A DNA stretch of 64,000 nt from a bacterium (GCA_021800445.1 JAJYYZ010000002.1:60199-124198); one strand, 5' to 3'. Shown: positions 8,207-16,960, numbered from the stretch's first letter. The notes: generated by a model from the letters alone, not told the origin. Numbers and translations are program-made.

Positions 8207-9520
8207 ATGAAATACGAAGAAATGGTAGAAAAGTTGTTTTCCTTTCATCCGGAAAACAAGATAAGATTGGGTCTTGACAGAATAGAAAAATTGTTGGAAA
8301 GACTTGGGAATCCTCAAAAAGAATTTAAATACATTCATGTTACTGGCACGAATGGAAAAGGGACCGTAACAAGGACGATAGGTAAACTGTTGACAGTTCA
8401 TGGCTTTAAAGTGGGTACTTATTTTTCTCCGCATCTCGAGTCTTTTAGAGAAAGGATAAGAATAGACGACCTTTTCATATCCGAGGGAAATAGCGTTTCT
8501 ATGTATGAGATAGTTTCAAAGGAAGCAGAAGAAATGTCGAAAGTTCCCGGCATGAAACCTACCTTTTTTGAAATTGTGACAGCCATGGCTTTTTTGTATT
8601 TCAAATTGCAAAAAGTCGATGTGGTTGTTTCCGAAGTTGGAATGGGTGGTCGATTTGATGCTACAAATGTTGTCGATGATCCGCTTTGTTCGGTTGTAAC
8701 AATTGTGGATTACGATCACATGAATGTACTTGGTAATACCTTGTCTCAAATAGCCTTTGAAAAATCCGGCATAATAAAGGAAAATTCGCCAGTTATAACA
8801 GGTGAATTTAAGGATGAACCGCTTAAGATAATAAAAGCGAAAGCCCAAGAAATGAATGCTGAAATTAGAAGAATCGGGAAAGATTTCAGATACATCGTCA
8901 AAAGAATAGAATTTGCAAGAAATGCTTTTGATTTCGTTGGCAGGAGATGGAATTTATCACTTGAAACGAGAATGAACGGTCTCGCAGCCATCAACAACAT
9001 GGCGATATCTTTGGCAGTTTTTGAATATCTTGACGAAATTGGACTTGTAAAAATGAACGAAGAAAAAATTTACAAAACGATCTTCACGATTCCGTGGGAA
9101 GGCAGATTTGAATGGTTTCCATCAGATTTAACGATTATTTTGGATGCCGCTCATAATGCTCCGGCGATGGAAATGCTTAGGAAAAATTTAAAACTTTATT
9201 TTCCAAACCGCGAAATCAACGCTGTAATTGGCATTTTGAACGATAAGGATTACAAACGTATGATCAATATCGTGGATCCCATTTTTAAGCGTATTTACAT
9301 AACATCTCCGAAAAACGAAAGGGCTTCCGATCCATTTTCCATTTACAACTGGGCTGTTGGGAATTACGATAACGTTGGCTTTATAAGAGATATCGAAGAT
9401 GCCACAGAAATTTGCATGAACGTTTCAAAACAGGAAAATTCAATTGCCGTTGTAACCGGATCCTTTTACACCGTTGGTTTTGCAAGGAGTTTTCTTAGAA
9501 GTGTGAGGTCAGAAACATGA
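8207..9520 (+). CDS. folC: Bifunctional folylpolyglutamate synthase / dihydrofolate synthase
   Basis: This Mur-ligase-superfamily enzyme adds glutamate to dihydropteroate and folates using ATP. The P-loop GTNGKGT is at about residues 47-53. Other family elements are the SPHLESFRERI loop, EVGMGGRFDATN and HNAPAMEML in the C-terminal Rossmann-like domain. The length of 437 residues fits. ATG 8207 is preferred over the adjacent TTG 8204 because AAAGGA then has normal spacing. It starts four bases after the valS stop and overlaps ruvA by four bases (ATGA), indicating translational coupling. Confidence 0.93.
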   Translation: MKYEEMVEKLFSFHPENKIRLGLDRIEKLLERLGNPQKEFKYIHVTGTNGKGTVTRTIGKLLTVHGFKVGTYFSPHLESFRERIRIDDLFISEGNSVSMYEIVSKEAEEMSKVPGMKPTFFEIVTAMAFLYFKLQKVDVVVSEVGMGGRFDATNVVDDPLCSVVTIVDYDHMNVLGNTLSQIAFEKSGIIKENSPVITGEFKDEPLKIIKAKAQEMNAEIRRIGKDFRYIVKRIEFARNAFDFVGRRWNLSLETRMNGLAAINNMAISLAVFEYLDEIGLVKMNEEKIYKTIFTIPWEGRFEWFPSDLTIILDAAHNAPAMEMLRKNLKLYFPNREINAVIGILNDKDYKRMINIVDPIFKRIYITSPKNERASDPFSIYNWAVGNYDNVGFIRDIEDATEICMNVSKQENSIAVVTGSFYTVGFARSFLRSVRSET

Positions 9521-10083
9521 TCTGGGCACTTCGCGGATCGATAATAAGAAAAAACACCAATTCCATCGCAATTGACACCGGGAATGTCATCTACGAAGTC
9601 TTTTTTTCGTTGAAAGAGATCGAAAATTTAAAAGAAGGGCAGGATATTTTTGTTTACATACGTGAAAACGCAAAAGAGGCTGAACCCATCGAACTCATAG
9701 GTTTTTTAAGTGAAGAGCGCAGATACCTTTATGATATGTTGGTAAGTGTAAATGGAATAGGATCAAAAAACGCACTCAAGATCATGGATTTTGTCGATCT
9801 TGAAACACTTTCAACTTCAGTGGAATCAAAAGACGTTAAATTTTTGAGTTCACTACCTGGCATAGGACAAAAAACTGCCGAGCGAATTATATTGGAATTA
9901 TCTGGAAAGATAAAAGGAATGGGCAGATCGGATTTAAAACTTGGAGAAGCGGTTGAAACCTTAATAGCGTTAGGCTTTTCCCGTAACGAAGCCTTTATCG
10001 CCGTTAAAAGGGCAATCGATTCAGGAGCGCGGGAACTTGAAGACATAGTTAAAATCGCACTTTCAACTGTAAGAAAGGTCTGA
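9517..10083 (+). CDS. ruvA: Holliday junction branch migration protein RuvA
   Basis: RuvA forms the tetramer that grips four-way junctions and loads the RuvB motor during recombination repair. Its 188 residues comprise the N-terminal OB domain (MIWALRGSII..., with VIYEVFF), a tandem helix-hairpin-helix region (SVNGIGSKNALKIM and SLPGIGQKTAERII), a linker and the small C-terminal RuvB-binding domain (ALGFSRNEAFIAVKRA). It overlaps folC by ATGA. ruvB and ruvC are not in the window. Confidence 0.95.
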   Translation: MIWALRGSIIRKNTNSIAIDTGNVIYEVFFSLKEIENLKEGQDIFVYIRENAKEAEPIELIGFLSEERRYLYDMLVSVNGIGSKNALKIMDFVDLETLSTSVESKDVKFLSSLPGIGQKTAERIILELSGKIKGMGRSDLKLGEAVETLIALGFSRNEAFIAVKRAIDSGARELEDIVKIALSTVRKV

Positions 10084-10093
10084 TTTGTAAATT

Positions 10094-10123
10094 TTGTAAG
10101 TTTTTGAAAAAAAGTTGTATAAT
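10094..10123 (+). promoter_or_regulatory. Predicted promoter of the glmU-prs-rplY-pth-mrnC operon
   Basis: TTGTAA (10094-10099), an 18-bp spacer and a consensus TATAAT (10118-10123). The context AAAGTTGTATAAT recurs before the yugP-type protease gene at 59.1 kb. Confidence 0.55.
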
Positions 10124-10140
10124 CTCGAAGGGTGATCAAA

Positions 10141-11496
10141 TTGAAAAAGGTTTTGATACTTGCCGCTGGACTTGGAAAGCGAATGAATTCGCCAAGACCA
10201 AAAGTTGTTCATGAAGTGCTTGGCAAACCCCTTTTAAACTGGACGATAGACGTGGCAAAAGAGGCCAAGACTGACGAAATTGGAGTTGTTCTGGGGCATG
10301 GTGCCGAATTGGTTTATCCCTTGATTCCAAGCGATGTAAAGATTTTTATTCAAGAATCACAAGTCGGTACGGCCAATGCTGTAAAAGCGGCAAAAAATTT
10401 TTTAAACGGCAAGGTGGTAATACTTTACGGTGATGTACCCTTAATTTCAAGTGAAGTGGTAAATTTCCTTTTTGAATCAAAAGCGAATATGACGATTTTG
10501 ACGGCCATCTTGGAAACGCCTTTTGGTTATGGAAGAATCGTCAGAAAAGATGGAAAAGTGATCAAGATCGTGGAAGAAAATGACGCCACGGACGATATTC
10601 GGAAGATAAAAGAGATAAACAGTGGAATATATGCTTTTGATTCTGAATCTTTGGTTTACGCTCTTGACAGAATAAAAAACAACAACAAAAAAGGAGAATA
10701 TTATCTTACCGACGCTGTTGAAATTCTTTTGGCAGGAGGGTATGTTGTAGAGACAGTGCAGGTCAAGAATCCAAATAGCGTTTTGGGTGTGAATACACAG
10801 AAAGAACTTGCGACGCTTATAAAAAATGTTAAGGACGATATAAACAATGCCTTAATGGATGCGGGTGTTACAATAGAAGAGCCACAAACAACTTTTGTGG
10901 GGCCAGACGTTATCGTTGAATCCGGTGCTGTTTTGAAGCCTTTCACTTTCATTTATGGAAAAAGTAGAATTTCATCGAATGCTTCAATTGGCCCAGCGAC
11001 GACGATAGTTGATTGTACAGTCGGCAACAACACTTTTGTGATCAGATCCGATTGTAGCGGATCCGTCATAGGCAATAATTGTTCAATAGGACCTTTTTCC
11101 CGTTTGAGACCCGGAACATTCATAGAAGATAACGTTAAAATTGGAAATTACGTTGAGGTAAAAAATTCACATCTTTCAAAAGGTGTTAAATCTCAACATC
11201 TTACGTATCTCGGGGACGCCACAATCGGGGAAGATACAAACATCGGAGCTGGAACAATAACGTGCAATTACGATGGCATCAGAAAAAATAAAACTTTCAT
11301 CGGTAAAAATGTATTCGTAGGATCGAACACGGCACTTGTCGCGCCTGTAAAAGTAGGCGATGGTGCTTTGATAGGTGCTGGATCTACGATAACCGATGAT
11401 GTGCCGGCATATGCACTTGCCCTTGGAAGGGCAAAACAGTTAAACAAAGAAGAGTGGGTCTTGAAAAAAAGGAGAGATTCGTCCGATGAAAAATGA
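10141..11496 (+). CDS. glmU: Bifunctional UDP-N-acetylglucosamine pyrophosphorylase / glucosamine-1-phosphate N-acetyltransferase
   Basis: GlmU makes UDP-GlcNAc for peptidoglycan by acetylating glucosamine-1-phosphate and then transferring UMP. The N-terminal nucleotidyltransferase domain opens with LAAGLGKRMNSPRPK and has the YGDVPL and GYGRIVR elements. The C-terminal half is a left-handed beta helix of hexapeptide repeats with the acetyl-CoA-site motifs RPG, NYVEVKNS and GAGTITCNYDG. TTG 10141 (451 residues) is preferred to GTG 10132, because GGGTGATC directly upstream matches this genome's ribosome-binding sites. The 3' end overlaps prs by 11 bases. Confidence 0.94.
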   Translation: MKKVLILAAGLGKRMNSPRPKVVHEVLGKPLLNWTIDVAKEAKTDEIGVVLGHGAELVYPLIPSDVKIFIQESQVGTANAVKAAKNFLNGKVVILYGDVPLISSEVVNFLFESKANMTILTAILETPFGYGRIVRKDGKVIKIVEENDATDDIRKIKEINSGIYAFDSESLVYALDRIKNNNKKGEYYLTDAVEILLAGGYVVETVQVKNPNSVLGVNTQKELATLIKNVKDDINNALMDAGVTIEEPQTTFVGPDVIVESGAVLKPFTFIYGKSRISSNASIGPATTIVDCTVGNNTFVIRSDCSGSVIGNNCSIGPFSRLRPGTFIEDNVKIGNYVEVKNSHLSKGVKSQHLTYLGDATIGEDTNIGAGTITCNYDGIRKNKTFIGKNVFVGSNTALVAPVKVGDGALIGAGSTITDDVPAYALALGRAKQLNKEEWVLKKRRDSSDEK

Positions 11497-12427
11497 AATG
11501 AAGATTCTTGGTGGCTCTTCGAATCAACCTTTGCTTGAAAGAATTTGCGCTTACACCAATGTCAATCCGATACATGTTGAGATCACACATTTTGCCGATG
11601 GAGAAATAAACATGAGGATAGAAGAGACGGTTAGAGGTCATGATGTTTTTCTCCTTCAATCAACTTCTCCACCTGTTAACGATAACCTTATGGAACTTTT
11701 GATAATAATAGATGCTTTAAAACGCGCATCCGCAAACACGATAGCCGTGGTAATTCCTTATTATGGCTATGCAAGGCAAGACAGAAAGGCGCGAGGAAGA
11801 GATCCGATAAGCGCAAAACTTGTCGCAAATCTTTTGACAACTGCCGGAGCAACGAGAATTCTCACGATGGATCTTCACAGTGAACAAATTCAAGGATTTT
11901 TCGACATACCCGTTGACAATCTCCAATCATTTCCAGTTTTCGTCGATAGTTTAAAGAAACATGAAAATCTGGATAAAGATAAAACAGTTGTTGTATCTCC
12001 GGACATAGGAGCGGTCAAGCGTGCCAGAAAATTTGCCGAAAAGATGAGTCTACCGATTGCCATTCTTGACAAAAGAAGGCCGAAGGAAAATGTTGCAGAG
12101 GTGCTTCATGTCATCGGTGATGTGGAAGGAATGACTTCCGTGATGTTTGATGATATGATAGACACGGGAAGAACTTTGATCGAAGGTGCAAAACTTTTAA
12201 AACAAAAAGGTTCGACAAAGGTAATTGCATGCGCAACACACGGATTATTTTCTCAAAATTCACTTGAAATGCTTGATAAATCTGAAATAGACAGGATTTA
12301 CGTCACAGACACGATTGCGCACGATGAATTACCCGATAAAATAAAAGTGGTTTCCGTTGCTTCCCTTTTTGGCGAAGCAATGATAAGAATAAGAAAGAGT
12401 TTGTCAATTAGCATATTGTTTAAGTAA
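11486..12427 (+). CDS. prs: Ribose-phosphate pyrophosphokinase
   Basis: It transfers pyrophosphate from ATP to ribose-5-phosphate, giving PRPP for purine, pyrimidine, histidine and tryptophan synthesis. The protein is 313 residues, a class I enzyme. It carries the PRPP-synthase signature around LTMDLHSEQIQGFFDIPVDN, the flexible loop PYYGYARQDRK and the PRPP-binding motif DDMIDTGRT. ATG 11486 follows AAAGGAGAG by about nine bases and lies inside the end of glmU. The glmU-prs-rplY-pth order is widely conserved. Confidence 0.95.
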   Translation: MKNEMKILGGSSNQPLLERICAYTNVNPIHVEITHFADGEINMRIEETVRGHDVFLLQSTSPPVNDNLMELLIIIDALKRASANTIAVVIPYYGYARQDRKARGRDPISAKLVANLLTTAGATRILTMDLHSEQIQGFFDIPVDNLQSFPVFVDSLKKHENLDKDKTVVVSPDIGAVKRARKFAEKMSLPIAILDKRRPKENVAEVLHVIGDVEGMTSVMFDDMIDTGRTLIEGAKLLKQKGSTKVIACATHGLFSQNSLEMLDKSEIDRIYVTDTIAHDELPDKIKVVSVASLFGEAMIRIRKSLSISILFK

Positions 12428-12439
12428 GGAGGAATTTGA

Positions 12440-13090
12440 ATGGCTGTTCAACTTAAAGCCAAAGTTAGAGAAAGCGGTAAGGCAAAAAATCTCATAAAAG
12501 ATGGGAAAATACCCGCCGTTATCTACGGACCGAACCATGGCAATCTAAATGTTCAATTGTTAGAAGGTGAGATTGAGTCTTTGATCTCGAAAGCAAAGGA
12601 GACAACGCCAGTTCATGTCACCGTCGATTTGAATGGAATTGCAGAAGAAAGAGATGTTTTCGTAAAATCAGTTCAGTTTCACAAGGTGAGTGGGAAGATA
12701 ATACACGTTGATCTTTACGAACCTGATCCAAACAAACATATGAGGTTTAAAATACCTGTTGAGTTTGTTGGAGAAGCGGAAGGAATCAAAACCGGTGGGA
12801 TATTCGATGTGCTCCTGAGAGACATCGAAGGAGAAGCGTTACCGTCTAACATAATCGAAGAGATGAAGATCGACATCTCTGCGATGAAAATTGGAGAATC
12901 CCTGAAAGTTAAGGATCTGAAAGTTCCAGACAACGTAAAGATACTGCAAAATGCCGAAGACATCATAGCCGTTATAAAAGCTCCACGAGCCGAAGAAGTA
13001 ACTGCTCCAGCGGAAGTCACCGAAACTGCTGAACCGGAAGCAATAAAGACTAAGGGAAAGAAAGAGGAAGAAGAAAAAGAGGAGAAATAA
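12440..13090 (+). CDS. rplY: 50S ribosomal protein L25/TL5/CTC family
   Basis: A 5S rRNA-binding protein of the long two-domain type (216 residues). The N-terminal L25 beta-barrel (LKAKVRESGKAKNLIKDGKIPAVIYG) is followed by the TL5/CTC beta domain (VEFVGEAEGIKTGGIFDVLLRDIEGEAL region). A low-complexity tail is rich in Glu, Lys and Ala. The start follows AAGGAGG. It lies between prs and pth, its usual place. Confidence 0.95.
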   Translation: MAVQLKAKVRESGKAKNLIKDGKIPAVIYGPNHGNLNVQLLEGEIESLISKAKETTPVHVTVDLNGIAEERDVFVKSVQFHKVSGKIIHVDLYEPDPNKHMRFKIPVEFVGEAEGIKTGGIFDVLLRDIEGEALPSNIIEEMKIDISAMKIGESLKVKDLKVPDNVKILQNAEDIIAVIKAPRAEEVTAPAEVTETAEPEAIKTKGKKEEEEKEEK

Positions 13091-13648
13091 TTGTCAGAAT
13101 TTTTTGTCCTTGGTCTCGGAAATCCCGGTCGAAAATATGCCATGACAAGACACAACGTGGGTTTTATTTTCGTGGACAGATTCTTAAAGACATATCCACC
13201 TTTTAGCGTTACGGAAAAGGTGGATTATGTGCTTTATTCTGTAAATATCGATGGAATAAATCTTTCAGTTGTAAAACCCATGACTTTTATGAATGAAAGT
13301 GGACTTGTCTTCAAATCACTGTATCCAGTGAATTCTCCGATCGTAGTTTACGATGATCTCGATCTTGAAATTGGAAAGTTGAGAATACGTCCGTCGGGAT
13401 CAGCCGGAGGACACAACGGCATCAAATCTATAATTAAACATCTTGGAACACAAAATTTCCCGAGAGTTAGAATAGGAATAGGTCCCAAAAAAGGAGATGC
13501 CGTAGACCATGTGCTTGGCCATTTCACGCCGGCAGAATTTTTGATCATCGATCAGGTAATTGATATATGTATCGAGGCAGTACCAGTGATTTTAAAAGAA
13601 GGAATTGAGTCTGCCATGAACAAATACAATTCGAAGGTTATTTCATGA
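13091..13648 (+). CDS. pth: Peptidyl-tRNA hydrolase
   Basis: It releases peptides from prematurely dissociated peptidyl-tRNA. The length is 185 residues, typical of bacterial Pth. Family motifs are present: LGLGNPGRKYAMTRHNVGF with the catalytic His, KPMTFMNESG, DDLDLEIGKLRIR and GSAGGHNGIKS. The start is TTG 13091, one base after the rplY stop, with GAGGAG upstream inside the rplY end. It overlaps the following gene by four bases (ATGA). Confidence 0.95.
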   Translation: MSEFFVLGLGNPGRKYAMTRHNVGFIFVDRFLKTYPPFSVTEKVDYVLYSVNIDGINLSVVKPMTFMNESGLVFKSLYPVNSPIVVYDDLDLEIGKLRIRPSGSAGGHNGIKSIIKHLGTQNFPRVRIGIGPKKGDAVDHVLGHFTPAEFLIIDQVIDICIEAVPVILKEGIESAMNKYNSKVIS

Positions 13649-14016
13649 AAAAACTTGGATTTGAATTCGATCAGGATCTCAGAGAAGTTTCTACAAAAGA
13701 TCTCGCATACGTGGGAGATGCGGTTTTCGAACTTTATTGCAGGTTGAGATTTTCATTTGACAGTAAAAACGTTCGGGAACATGTCAACGCCGCATCTCAA
13801 GCATCGATGTTCGATCTTGTGGAACCATTTCTTGAGATTGATGAAAAAGCGGTAGCGATGCGTGGCAGAAATCTCAAGGGATACCGTAGCAAAGATCCCC
13901 TTTACAGAAAGGCGACGGCTCTTGAAAGCGTCATCGGTTATCTTTTTTTGTCTGGTAAAGATGATCGACTTGAAAAAATACTTTCATTTGTTGTGACATA
14001 CTCCCACCACCTATAG
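13645..14016 (+). CDS. mrnC: Mini-ribonuclease III (23S rRNA maturation)
   Basis: A 123-residue protein made of a lone RNase III catalytic domain without a dsRNA-binding domain. It has the DLAYVGDAVFELYCRLR signature and the RGRNLKGYRSKDPLYRKATALESVIGYLFL block with the second acidic motif. Mini-III enzymes mature 23S rRNA ends. The last residues (TYSHHL) and the stop codon at 14014-14016 are encoded inside a repeat of the IS200/IS605-end type, so the natural C-terminus has probably been replaced. It overlaps pth by ATGA. Confidence 0.88.
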   Translation: MKKLGFEFDQDLREVSTKDLAYVGDAVFELYCRLRFSFDSKNVREHVNAASQASMFDLVEPFLEIDEKAVAMRGRNLKGYRSKDPLYRKATALESVIGYLFLSGKDDRLEKILSFVVTYSHHL

Positions 14017-14049
14017 AAGTGGGAGAATTCTTGCTTAAAAAGGGTTAAA
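13993..14049 (+). repeat. Copy A of the ~57-bp palindromic intergenic repeat
   Basis: The shared pattern runs GTGACATRCTCCCACC, ACTTATAGAAGTGGGAG, AATTCTTGCTTAAAAA, then GTTAAA. The palindrome folds as CTC plus CCACTT paired with AAGTGG plus GAG around an ATAG loop, with a CCA bulge, like the ends of IS200/IS605 elements. This copy has one stem mismatch (CCACCT). It lies between two convergent genes and contains both stop codons (mrnC at 14014-14016; the minus-strand decarboxylase at 14045-14047). No transposase lies beside it. Confidence 0.85.
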
Positions 14050-15247
14050 ATGTGCTGTTTTGAGTTTTGTTTTTCATGAATTTTCCGAAAATGAAAAGTG
14101 CAAAACCAAAAGCGATCATGATAAGCGTGGATTTCCAAAAAGCACTGAATGCAACGTTATAAACATTTTGTTCTCCGGTTAAGACGGATTGAAGCAAGAA
14201 TGTACCCGCAACGGCAGAGGCTATCTGTCCTGCCGCATTGGCCGATAAAGCTGCGGGAAGCAGAAAAGAATGGCGATTTTTCTGCTGAGCGTAAGTGTGA
14301 ACTACCCTTGATGCCATCGGAAACGCACTGTTTCCAGATGCCCCTATTGAGGGGTTGAAAGATTTATCAAAAATGTGAAAAATTTTTCCCGCTAAAACTC
14401 CAAACGCGAGGTTAAGTATGAAAGCGGCTATGCCGAGTGAAAAGATCATCAAAGTGTCAACTCTGAAAAAAAGATCTGTAGACATGTTTGCGCCTATCAG
14501 CATTGCTATTAAAATAGTTGAAATCATCGCCAATTCTTTTTCAGCAGTTTCTTTGAGTTTTTGCGTTTGTCCATTTATCCTCAGAAAATTGCCAAACATA
14601 AGAAACCCTATTAAAGGAAGTGCCATTGGCGCCACAAGTCCCACCAACAAGATAAGCAAAAACGGAAAGATCATGAGAGTTCTTTTGGATATATTTTGAT
14701 TCACCTTTGTGTTTGACTCCATCTCTTTTTTTGTCACAAAAATCTTCAAAATTAGCGGAATTAAAAGTGGTATGATTGAAACGTAAGTATAAGCGGCAAG
14801 GGAAACAGGTGCTATGAGATCCGGCTTAAGCATAGATGTAACGTATATAGAAGTTGGACCGTCGGCTGTTCCTATTGAAGCTATCGATGCGGCAGATCTT
14901 ATGTCAAAACCAAAATAACTTGCCATCAGAAAGGTTAAAAAGATTCCTACCTGCGAAAAGGCTCCTATGACCGTGTAAAATGGATTGGATATAAGCAGGT
15001 TGAAATCCATCATCGCACCTATGGATATAAAAATGAACAACGGAAGCAACTCAGATCCTATCAAAAGATGAAAAAGATTGGTTAAAAGCCCCCCTTGGCC
15101 AACTAAAGGATTTCCAGGAATGTTGGAAAAAAAGATGAAGAATCCTATTGGAACGAGAAGTAAGGGTTCAAGTTTGAATTTCACTGATAAAAATATAATC
15201 GCAATTCCAAGAACAAGCATAAATACCCACATCAAAATCATCCCCAT
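14045..15247 (-). CDS. Sodium-pumping carboxylic-acid decarboxylase beta subunit (OadB/MmdB/GcdB family)
   Basis: A 400-residue polytopic membrane protein with roughly ten hydrophobic segments. Members couple decarboxylation of biotin-bound CO2 (from oxaloacetate, methylmalonyl-CoA or glutaconyl-CoA) to Na+ export. The family block with the functional Asp is seen as GTADGPTSIYV (about residue 132), where GGADGPTAI is usual. The later SGNSAFPMASRVV and LSANAAGQIASAVAG correspond to the GVSAVPMAARV and GPNVAGVIGSAVAAG blocks. No alpha or biotin-carrier subunits are nearby, so the substrate is not defined. A methylmalonyl-CoA mutase subunit lies 31 kb away. The gene has its own promoter. Confidence 0.78.
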   Translation of the reverse strand: MGMILMWVFMLVLGIAIIFLSVKFKLEPLLLVPIGFFIFFSNIPGNPLVGQGGLLTNLFHLLIGSELLPLFIFISIGAMMDFNLLISNPFYTVIGAFSQVGIFLTFLMASYFGFDIRSAASIASIGTADGPTSIYVTSMLKPDLIAPVSLAAYTYVSIIPLLIPLILKIFVTKKEMESNTKVNQNISKRTLMIFPFLLILLVGLVAPMALPLIGFLMFGNFLRINGQTQKLKETAEKELAMISTILIAMLIGANMSTDLFFRVDTLMIFSLGIAAFILNLAFGVLAGKIFHIFDKSFNPSIGASGNSAFPMASRVVHTYAQQKNRHSFLLPAALSANAAGQIASAVAGTFLLQSVLTGEQNVYNVAFSAFWKSTLIMIAFGFALFIFGKFMKNKTQNSTF

Positions 15248-15319
15248 ATGATATGCTGAATGCCTTTGCTTTTTACCAAATTGTGTGTTTCACACTAAAG
15301 TTTAATATATTTCTGAATT

Positions 15320-15348
15320 ATGCTAACATATTAAACGTTGAATGTCAA
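15320..15348 (-). promoter_or_regulatory. Predicted promoter of the decarboxylase beta-subunit gene
   Basis: Read on the minus strand: TTGACA (15343-15348), a 17-bp spacer and TAGCAT (15320-15325). The inferred leader of about 65 bases contains the perfect inverted repeat GTGTG-TTT-CACAC (15283-15295), a possible operator. Confidence 0.6.
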
Positions 15349-15502
15349 TCCGTTTGTTGATCATTTATCTATTTTTTCAAAGAAGACTCCGCTAAAAATT
15401 ATTCGAAATCTAAAGTGTATATACCATTCACTTTTCGGTTTTGGTGTACAATTAGGTAAGGTGGCATAGTGTTCGAAAAAATAATATCTTAAGGAGAACA
15501 GA

Positions 15503-16954
15503 ATGATTGGCAATTTAAAGATCATTTCTAAATTCATCTTAATCATCGTCTTGCCAATTTTTTTTATCAAAATTACGGATTTTTTTGTGACTCCTACGAT
15601 AACTTTTAAATGGGCAATGGCGTTTGTCGTTACCGGCCTTTTATGGTCTGCTATCTCATCGGCATATTTGATTTTAGACGGACACGGAACGCCATTTAAC
15701 GAAAAACCGCCAAAAAAACTTGTAAGATCCGGTCCATACTCGATGACAAGGCATCCGATATATTTAGGTTTTATATTTTACGTTTTAGGCCTTTCTCTGT
15801 ATTTCAACCTGTTTTCGTTATGGATATGGGCAGCAATCGTCATTTTAATCGTTGTTCATGCTTTGTCCGAAGATAAAAATATCTTAAACAAATTTCAGGA
15901 TGCCAAAGCGTACGAAAGTTCAACTCCTTTCTTATTGCCAATGAGAAAATGGAAAGTAAATTCCATCACCGAGCCTCCGTTTCTGTACGTTTTTATGTTT
16001 TTGGCAGGTAAATTCATAGTACCTTTCTTTTTTGATGTTAGAATATTTGGAAGAGAAAACATTCCGGAAGGACCTTATGTCGTCATTTCAAATCACACAT
16101 CATATTCGGATCCGTTGTTTGTGATAGATGCACTTAACAGTTATGTGCGTTTCCCTATAACATCTGCCCATTACGAGAAATTTGCATGGTTTTTTGATAT
16201 GGTTGGGATGTTTCCCATAAAGAGATACACGGTTGATGTGCCTGCCATAATGAAATTCACAAAAACGATGAAAAACGGAGGAATAATGGGAATTTTCCCA
16301 GAAGGTGAAAGAAATTGGGATGGACGACCTCTCGAAATCCCGGAAGGTGTTGTAAAGCTTCTTAAAATGTCACCCAATCCAATTCTACCTGTGCGTATAG
16401 ATGACGCACATTTGCTTTGGCCAAGGTGGGCTAAAGGACTTCAAAAGGGCATAGTTAAAGTTGAGATAGGAAAACCAGTTGATTCAAAAGATTATTCAAA
16501 GGCCATCGATTACATTTTTTTGGATACCTTTGAAGATAAAAGATATGCCGATTATCGTGGAATAGAAAAATACATCTGGAAATGTCCTTCGTGCAAAACC
16601 GTTGGATCGGTAAAGTCTTTTAAAAATGGTTTTGAATGTGCTAAATGTGGTATCCAATGGTTAACGCCGACAGTTAAGAAGGTCAGAAGTTTGCATGATT
16701 CCATTGAGTTCTCTTCTGAAGATCTTCCGTTATCTGATAGCGTCATCGCTAACGGAAAAAAATCTAAGATGACACTTTACGAATCTAAAATCGAGATAGG
16801 AGATAAGACGCTTTTGTTATCAGAAATTCAAAGTTTTTTGACTGAATCAAATACATCTGTTTACATTTTTTCAAATGAACTTTTTATAGTTCATCCTTTA
16901 AACACTTCATCTCTTATGTGGAAAGAATATTTTGATTTTCTAAGAAAAGTGTGA
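15503..16954 (+). CDS. Fusion: ICMT/PEMT-like membrane methyltransferase + PlsC-type acyltransferase + zinc ribbon
   Basis: A 483-residue protein with three recognisable parts. Residues 1-150 are membrane segments with GPYSMTRHPIYLGF, the motif of isoprenylcysteine carboxyl / phospholipid methyltransferases that bind S-adenosylmethionine. Residues about 165-345 form a 1-acylglycerol-3-phosphate acyltransferase-like domain, with NHTSYSDP (the HX4D catalytic motif) and FPEGERNWDGR (the acyl-acceptor site). Then follows a CPSC...CAKC zinc ribbon (about 355-385) and a short beta-rich tail. A role in membrane lipid synthesis or modification is inferred. It stands alone; SD AAGGAG precedes ATG 15503. 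Confidence 0.8.
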   Translation: MIGNLKIISKFILIIVLPIFFIKITDFFVTPTITFKWAMAFVVTGLLWSAISSAYLILDGHGTPFNEKPPKKLVRSGPYSMTRHPIYLGFIFYVLGLSLYFNLFSLWIWAAIVILIVVHALSEDKNILNKFQDAKAYESSTPFLLPMRKWKVNSITEPPFLYVFMFLAGKFIVPFFFDVRIFGRENIPEGPYVVISNHTSYSDPLFVIDALNSYVRFPITSAHYEKFAWFFDMVGMFPIKRYTVDVPAIMKFTKTMKNGGIMGIFPEGERNWDGRPLEIPEGVVKLLKMSPNPILPVRIDDAHLLWPRWAKGLQKGIVKVEIGKPVDSKDYSKAIDYIFLDTFEDKRYADYRGIEKYIWKCPSCKTVGSVKSFKNGFECAKCGIQWLTPTVKKVRSLHDSIEFSSEDLPLSDSVIANGKKSKMTLYESKIEIGDKTLLLSEIQSFLTESNTSVYIFSNELFIVHPLNTSSLMWKEYFDFLRKV

Positions 16955-16960
16955 TATAAT
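16932..16960 (+). promoter_or_regulatory. Predicted promoter of the BMP/nucleoside ABC transporter operon
   Basis: TTGATT (16932-16937), a 17-bp spacer and an extended -10 TGA-TATAAT (16952-16960). The TGA is also the stop codon of the preceding gene. The inferred 5' leader is about 170 bases and includes repeat copy B. I see no purine riboswitch in it. Confidence 0.65.
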
